From: Pedomonas sp051304405
Lineage (GTDB): Bacteria; Pseudomonadota; Alphaproteobacteria; Sphingomonadales; Sphingomonadaceae
Assembly: GCF_051304405.1 (NCBI RefSeq)
Contig: NZ_JBPPGG010000001.1
Coordinates: 248,001-312,000 of the forward strand
Reading direction: 5' to 3'
Length of the DNA: 64,000 bases
The translations under genes and the position numbers were made by a program. Below, in pieces: positions 59,602 to 64,000 of the stretch (the first letter of the stretch is position 1; each line of letters begins with the position of its first letter). The notes under the pieces were generated by a model. It saw nothing but the letters and a program-made list of their open reading frames with translations, ran no database searches and had not been told where the DNA came from.

Positions 59602-61044
59602 TTACCGGTTGAGGCCGCCGAGGCAGATGTATTTGGTCTCGAGGAACTCCTCCATGCCCTCGCGGCCGCCCTCGCGGCCAAGGCCGGATTCCTTCACGCC
59701 GCCGAACGGCACCACCTCGGCCGAGAGGATGCCGTCGTTCACCCCCACCATGCCGTATTCCAGCGCCTCGCTCACCCGGAACACCCGGTTGACGTCGCGG
59801 GTGAAGAGGTAGGCGGCGAGCCCGTACTGGGTGTTGTTGGCGAGGCGCACGGCCTCCTCCTCCGTCTCGAAGCGGAACAGGGGCGCGACCGGCCCGAAGA
59901 TCTCCTCCCGGAACAGGTCCATCCGGTCGGTGGCGTCGGTCAGCACGGTCGGCTCGTAGAACAGGCCGCCCATGGCCGCGCGCTTGCCGCCGATGATCGC
60001 CTTTGCGCCGCCCTTGAGCGCGTCCTCCACCAGACGTTCCACCTTTTCCACCGCGTCGCTGGTGATGAGCGGGCCGATGGCAACGCCGTCCTCAAGGCCG
60101 TTGCCCACCTTCATCCGGGCGACCCGCTCGGCGAGCCGGTGGGCGAAGGCGTCGTAAATGCCGCTCTGCACGAGGATGCGGTTGGCGCACACGCAGGTCT
60201 GCCCCGCGTTGCGGTACTTGGAGGCCAGCGCACCCTCGATCGCCTGGTCGAGGTCCGCGTCGTCGAACACCAGCAGCGGCGCGTTGCCGCCCAGCTCCAG
60301 CCCCAGCTTCTTCACCGTGTCGGCGCACTGCCGGTAGAGGATCTTGCCCACCTCGGTCGAGCCGGTGAAGGAGAGCGCCTTCACCAGCGGGCTTTCGCAC
60401 AGCACCTTGCCCACGGTTTTGGAGTCGGTGGTGGTGACGATGTTGAGCACCCCCGGCGGCACCCCCGCCTCCTCCGCCAGCCGCGCCAGCTCCAGCGCGC
60501 ACAGCGGCGTCTCGGCGGGCGGCTTGATCACCATGGTGCAGCCCGCCGCCAGCGCCGGCCCCGCCTTGCGGGTGATCATGGCGATGGGGAAGTTCCAGGG
60601 CGTGATGGCGGCCACCACGCCGACAGGCTGGCGGATGGTGAGGAAGCGCTTGTTGCCCATGGTGGTCGGGATCACCTCGCCATAGGCCCGCTTGGCCTCC
60701 TCCGCGAACCACTCGATGAACGACGCGCCATAGACCACCTCGCCGCGCGATTCCGCGAGCGGCTTGCCCTGTTCCTGGGTCATCAGCCGGGCGAGGCTGT
60801 CGGCGTTGGCCATGATCGCCTCGAACCAGCGCCGCAGGATCTGCGACCGCTCCTTGGCGGTCTTGCCCGCCCAGGCGGGAAAGGCGCGATGCGCCGCCTC
60901 GATGGCCTGTTTCGTCTCCTCCGCGCCCAGATCGGGCACATGGGCCAGCACCTCGCCGGTCGCCGGGTTGGTCACCTCGAACCGCGCGCGGCCATCGAGC
61001 CATGCGCCGTCCACGTAGGCTTTTCTCAGGGTTGCCACATCCAT
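59602..61044 (-). CDS. gabD: NAD(P)-dependent succinate-semialdehyde dehydrogenase
   Basis: 480 residues, full length. Aldehyde-dehydrogenase motifs: AAITPWNFPIAMITRKAGPA, Glu250 in LELGGNAPLLV and Cys284 in NAGQTCVCANR, then the C-terminal GMVGVNDGILSAEVVPFGGV, KESGLGREGG and FLETKYICLGG. The last part is typical of GabD. It oxidises succinate semialdehyde to succinate in GABA or 4-hydroxybutyrate breakdown. No other GABA genes are in the window. Confidence 0.9.
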   Translation of the reverse strand: MDVATLRKAYVDGAWLDGRARFEVTNPATGEVLAHVPDLGAEETKQAIEAAHRAFPAWAGKTAKERSQILRRWFEAIMANADSLARLMTQEQGKPLAESRGEVVYGASFIEWFAEEAKRAYGEVIPTTMGNKRFLTIRQPVGVVAAITPWNFPIAMITRKAGPALAAGCTMVIKPPAETPLCALELARLAEEAGVPPGVLNIVTTTDSKTVGKVLCESPLVKALSFTGSTEVGKILYRQCADTVKKLGLELGGNAPLLVFDDADLDQAIEGALASKYRNAGQTCVCANRILVQSGIYDAFAHRLAERVARMKVGNGLEDGVAIGPLITSDAVEKVERLVEDALKGGAKAIIGGKRAAMGGLFYEPTVLTDATDRMDLFREEIFGPVAPLFRFETEEEAVRLANNTQYGLAAYLFTRDVNRVFRVSEALEYGMVGVNDGILSAEVVPFGGVKESGLGREGGREGMEEFLETKYICLGGLNR

Positions 61045-61186
61045 CTTGTCTCTCCCTCCGGCTTCCGCATGGGGGCGCCGTCATGGTACCGGCGGTCCCG
61101 CCCCGGATCGCACGCCCGGGGCGCAAGGCGCCGTGTAAACAGAAAAGTTGAGGCTATATTAGCCCCATCAGGCAAGGATGACAGGT

Positions 61187-62290
61187 ATGCGGATAGGAAT
61201 TCTGACGGGTGGGGGCGACGTTCCGGGGCTCAACCCCTGCATCAAGGCGATCGTTGAGGGCGCGGCGGAGCGCGGCTGGGCGGTGACCGGCTTCCTGCGC
61301 GGCTGGCAGGGGGTGATGTCCATCGACCCCGACCTCCTGGACATGACCGCGGGCAACGGCAGCATCGAGCTGACCCCTGCCCGCGTGCGCGGCATCGACC
61401 GCCGGGGCGGCACCATCCTGCACACCTCCCGCACCGACCCGCGCCGCCAGCCCGAGGGCGACCGCACCGACCACGTCCGCGCGGTGCTGAAGGCCATGGG
61501 CATCGACGTGATGGTGACGCTCGGCGGCGATGGCACCCTGCGCTTCTCCGCCCACCTCTCCAGCCTCGGGATGCCGGTGATCTCCATCCCCAAGACGATG
61601 GACAACGACGTCTACGGCACGGACTACTGCATCGGCTTTTCCACCGCCGTCAGCCGCTCGGTGGCAGCCATCAACGCGCTGCGGACCACCACGGCGAGCC
61701 ACGAGCGCATCGCGATCGTCGAGCTGTTCGGCCGGCGCAGCGGCGAGACCGCCCTCCTCTCCGGCTTCCTCGCACAGGCGGACCGCATCGCCATTGCCGA
61801 GGTGCCGGTGGACGAGGACCGCCTCATCGCCCAGCTGGTGGCCGACCGCGAGGCCAACCCCGAGAACTATTCCGTGCTGGTCATCTCCGAAGGGGCCAGG
61901 CTCGCCAGCGAGACGGAGGGCGAGGACCAGCTCTCCCGCTCCAACACCCAGCGCAACCCGATCGGCGTCGGCCAGCGCCTCGCCCGCCAGATCGAGGAGA
62001 AAAGCGGCGTCGGCACGGTGGTGCAGGAACTGGCCTACCTCATGCGCGCGGGCGCGCCCGACGCGCTCGACCGCATGGTGGGCTTCGCCTTCGGCACGCT
62101 CGCCGTGCAGCTCATCGAACGGGGCGAGACCGGACGGCTCGTCGCCCTGCGCGACGGCAACTACGAACACGTGCCCATCGGCACCGTGCTCGAACAGGTG
62201 AAAAAGCTGGACGTGTCCCGCCTCTACGATCCGCAGACCCACCGCGCCAAGATCGCCTCGGTCGAGGGCATGCCGATGTTCCTGTACTGA
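61187..62290 (+). CDS. pfkA: Phosphofructokinase, probably ATP-dependent
   Basis: 367 residues from the ATG at 61187 (MRIGILTGGGDVPGLNPCIK); AAGGA stands nine bases upstream. The nucleotide site has GGDGT (113-117), with Gly where pyrophosphate enzymes have Asp. The substrate loop is PKTMDND (135-141), with Lys where most ATP enzymes have Gly. This mix is known from trypanosomatid-type ATP enzymes, so ATP is the likelier donor. It phosphorylates fructose 6-phosphate. It diverges from gabD by 142 bp. Confidence 0.86.
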   Translation: MRIGILTGGGDVPGLNPCIKAIVEGAAERGWAVTGFLRGWQGVMSIDPDLLDMTAGNGSIELTPARVRGIDRRGGTILHTSRTDPRRQPEGDRTDHVRAVLKAMGIDVMVTLGGDGTLRFSAHLSSLGMPVISIPKTMDNDVYGTDYCIGFSTAVSRSVAAINALRTTTASHERIAIVELFGRRSGETALLSGFLAQADRIAIAEVPVDEDRLIAQLVADREANPENYSVLVISEGARLASETEGEDQLSRSNTQRNPIGVGQRLARQIEEKSGVGTVVQELAYLMRAGAPDALDRMVGFAFGTLAVQLIERGETGRLVALRDGNYEHVPIGTVLEQVKKLDVSRLYDPQTHRAKIASVEGMPMFLY

Positions 62291-62321
62291 GGGGACATCC
62301 GGGCTGATTTCAGGATTCAGG

Positions 62322-62367
62322 CCAAGGGGGTCGCTGACCCCCTTGGCGATCCCCCATTCGTTTTTCA
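62322..62367. repeat. Dispersed hairpin repeat downstream of the phosphofructokinase gene
   Basis: CCAAGGGGGTCGCTGACCCCCTTGG, a perfect stem of ten or more bases, then CGATCCCCCATTCGTTTTTC, the family box. It lies 32 bp after the stop and may act as the gene's 3' end. Confidence 0.8.
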
Positions 62368-62404
62368 GGGCCGCGCCCGCCCTCACGCGCACGTCCCGAT
62401 CAAT

Positions 62405-62484
62405 GACGGGAGGTGCAGGAGGGACCGAGTCCCTCCTGCGAAAAAAATCACGTCCCGGAAAAAATCACGTCCCGGAAAAAATCA
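62405..62484. repeat. Hairpin repeat plus 17-bp tandem repeats before the YceI gene's end
   Basis: GACGGGAGGTGCAGGAGGGACCGAGTCCCTCCTGC carries a perfect stem in its second part. It is followed by AAAAAATCACGTCCCGG repeated 2.6 times (17-bp period, 62441-62484), the last copy running into the yceI stop codon. This belongs to the same dispersed family. Confidence 0.78.
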
Positions 62485-63048
62485 CTTCGCGGTGGCCACC
62501 ACCTTCACCTGCACGGGGATTTGCAGGGAGACCCACTCGCCCTTGGCGTCGGAGCCGCTGCCGATGCCCCAGGCCGTGCGTGTGAGTGTCACCTTGCCGT
62601 CCATGGTGGCGGTGTTGCCGGCGATAGCGAGCGTGAACGGCAGCTTCACCGGCACGCTCTTGCCGCGAATGGTGAGCTGGCCGTCGGCGACGTAGCTGTT
62701 CTCGCCGGTCTTCGTGATCCTGGTTGCCGTGAAGGTGGCGTTGCGCGCCTTGGCCACGTCGAACCAGTCGGCGGACGGCAGGGTCTTGTCGTACATGGCA
62801 TCGCCCGTCTGCGCCGAGGCGAGGTCGATGGTCACCGACACCTTCGCCGCCTCCGGTTTGGCGGGATCGAAGTCGATGCTCGCCTGCCACGTCTGGAAGC
62901 TGCCGTTGAATGTCTTGCCCACGTGCTGGCCGCTGAAGGTGATGGCGCTCTTCTTGGCGTCCACCGCCCACGGCCGCGCGTCGGCGGTGCCGGTCAGCGC
63001 CAGTAGCGCCACGGCCCCGGCGGGCAGGAAAGCGAAAAACCTGGGCAT
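62482..63048 (-). CDS. YceI-family periplasmic lipid-binding protein
   Basis: 188 residues from the ATG at 63048, with AGGAGG six bases upstream; an ATG six bases earlier is too close to that SD. The signal peptide is MPRFFAFLPAGAVALLALTGTADA. The lipocalin-like YceI barrel follows: WAVDAKKSAITFSGQHVGKT, ASAQTGDAMYDKTLPSADWF, ATFTATRITKTGENSYVADG, LTIRGKSVPVKLPFTLAI. The family binds isoprenoid quinones. It is the middle of a YceI-cytochrome b561-YceI set, on one transcript. Confidence 0.92.
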   Translation of the reverse strand: MPRFFAFLPAGAVALLALTGTADARPWAVDAKKSAITFSGQHVGKTFNGSFQTWQASIDFDPAKPEAAKVSVTIDLASAQTGDAMYDKTLPSADWFDVAKARNATFTATRITKTGENSYVADGQLTIRGKSVPVKLPFTLAIAGNTATMDGKVTLTRTAWGIGSGSDAKGEWVSLQIPVQVKVVATAK

Positions 63049-63059
63049 AGCCATCCTCC

Positions 63060-63626
63060 TTATCGGGCGAGCCACGGGATCATGCGGGTGAGCACATCGT
63101 CCCGATCGATGAAGTGGTGCTTGAGCGCGCCCGCCACGTGCAGGGCCAGGAGGCCCACCGCGCCCAGCGCGAGCAGTTCGTGCACCTCCTCGGCGGCCCC
63201 GTTGATCTGGATGCGGTTGGCCGCCTCGGCGAGCGGCGTGAGGTGCGGCCATTCGAACAGCCCGAACCACATCGTGGGCAGGCCGAACGGGCTGGTGGAG
63301 ACGATCACCCAGCCGGACAGCGGCATGATGAGGAGCAGCGCATAGAAGGCCCAGGCGGTGGCGTGCGCCGCCGTCTTCTGCCAGCCCGGCATGGAGTACG
63401 GCAGCGGCGGCGGCCGGTGTCCCAGCCGCCAGGCCAGCCGCACCAGTGTCAGCACCAGCACGGTCAGGCCCAGCGACTTGTGGATCTGGAACACCTCGAA
63501 GGCCAGCGCCTGCGTCTCCGGTTTCTTGATGGCATCGCCCATCCAGAAGCCCATCACGAGGAGGGCAATCATCGCCAGGGCGATCAGCCAGTGCAGAACA
63601 ATCGCGACAGTCGAATACCGGCTCAT
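63060..63626 (-). CDS. Cytochrome b561-family membrane protein
   Basis: 188 residues from the ATG at 63626 (MSRYSTVAIVLHWLIALAMI). Four membrane segments carry the heme-ligand histidines: His in IVLHWLIALAM, in FQIHKSLGLTVLVLTLVRL, and in EVHELLALGAVGLLALHVAG and ALKHHFID. The family (YodB/CybB type) moves electrons between quinols and periplasmic acceptors. It sits between two yceI genes; its stop lies next to the SD of the downstream yceI, so translation may be linked. Confidence 0.92.
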   Translation of the reverse strand: MSRYSTVAIVLHWLIALAMIALLVMGFWMGDAIKKPETQALAFEVFQIHKSLGLTVLVLTLVRLAWRLGHRPPPLPYSMPGWQKTAAHATAWAFYALLLIMPLSGWVIVSTSPFGLPTMWFGLFEWPHLTPLAEAANRIQINGAAEEVHELLALGAVGLLALHVAGALKHHFIDRDDVLTRMIPWLAR

Positions 63627-63664
63627 GACGCGGCCTCCCACGCTCAGGGCAACGGACGTACGGC

Positions 63665-64000
63665 TTACTTTTCCTCGAGGAACTCGGCCTCCACCTGCAC
63701 CGTCACCTCGTCGCCCACGAACGGCACCAGGTTGTTCACGCCGAAGTCCGAGCGCTTGAAGGTGGTGGTGGCGGAGAAGCCCATGGCGCCGATGCCCCGC
63801 ATCGGGTGCTTCTTCGCGCCGACGAGCTTCACGTCCATCACCACCGGCTTGGTGACGCCGTGGAAGGTCAGGTCGCCATGGACCCGGCCCGCGTCCGCGC
63901 CGGTGCGCTCAACCCTGGTAGAGACGAACCGGATCTCCGGGAACCGGGCCGCGTCGAAGAAATCCGGCCCCGCGATCTTGGCGTCGAAGTCCTCCTTCTC
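63665..64000 (-). CDS. Second YceI-family protein, 3' part only
   Basis: The last 111 codons are visible; the gene is cut by the right edge. The sequence (FFDAARFPEIRFVSTRVERT, GDLTFHGVTKPVVMDVKLVG, IGAMGFSATTTFKRSDFGVN, NLVPFVGDEVTVQVEAEFLE) is the standard C-terminal half of YceI. The match to ordinary YceI is closer than that of the neighbouring gene. It is the first gene of the YceI-b561-YceI set seen here. Confidence 0.9.
   Translation of the reverse strand, partial: EKEDFDAKIAGPDFFDAARFPEIRFVSTRVERTGADAGRVHGDLTFHGVTKPVVMDVKLVGAKKHPMRGIGAMGFSATTTFKRSDFGVNNLVPFVGDEVTVQVEAEFLEEK

Overview
The window is GC-rich, gene-dense bacterial chromosome. The gene set suggests an alphaproteobacterium: a Rhodobacter-type gene transfer agent (GTA) cluster, a DUF6456 regulator, adjacent bamD-recN-ligA, a mreBCD-mrdA-rodA operon, and a MutL that carries the endonuclease motif. 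The DUF2793 and glycosidase-like tail genes recall Sphingomonadales or relatives, but the order is inference; there is no rRNA here to settle it.

Positions 1-270 hold the 5' part of an outer-membrane beta-barrel gene. Positions 471-18547, all but one gene on the minus strand, form a nearly complete GTA-like head-tail cluster in canonical order: small terminase, large terminase, portal, a small exported protein in the g3.5 slot, protease, capsid, connector, stopper, HK97-gp10, tail terminator, tail tube, g10, g10.1, a short tape measure, g12/DUF2460, g13/DUF2163, g14/NlpC, g15 hub and DUF2793. There is no integrase, replication or lysis gene. A DUF6456 gene and a divergent XRE regulator sit at its head. 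Three intrinsic terminators point with the cluster. The strangest gene is the large terminase, which carries about 365 extra residues, mostly a 123-bp in-frame tandem array seeded with a short inverted repeat, between its Walker A and Walker B motifs.

Positions 19901-21088 are a non-coding stretch with 17-bp quasi-periodic repeats. From 21 kb on the content is ordinary chromosome: a metallo-hydrolase, two secreted serine peptidases (S9 and S10), a small porin, a PabB-PabC fusion, an MFS transporter, tRNA-Leu, rluB-rsmD, a single-domain response regulator, modABC, a UvrD-type helicase, prmA, then ligA-recN-bamD on the minus strand, two glycosyltransferases, a YedK/HMCES DNA-protein crosslinker, an LptF/LptG permease, dodecin, tRNA-Lys, the rod-shape operon rodA-mrdA-mreDCB, mutL, an Hsp20, succinate-semialdehyde dehydrogenase, phosphofructokinase, and a YceI-cytochrome b561-YceI cluster cut by the window end.

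A dispersed family of hairpin repeats with a conserved flanking box (CNCCCRTTCGTTTT) occurs at least nine times in gaps between genes, including inside the GTA-like cluster.
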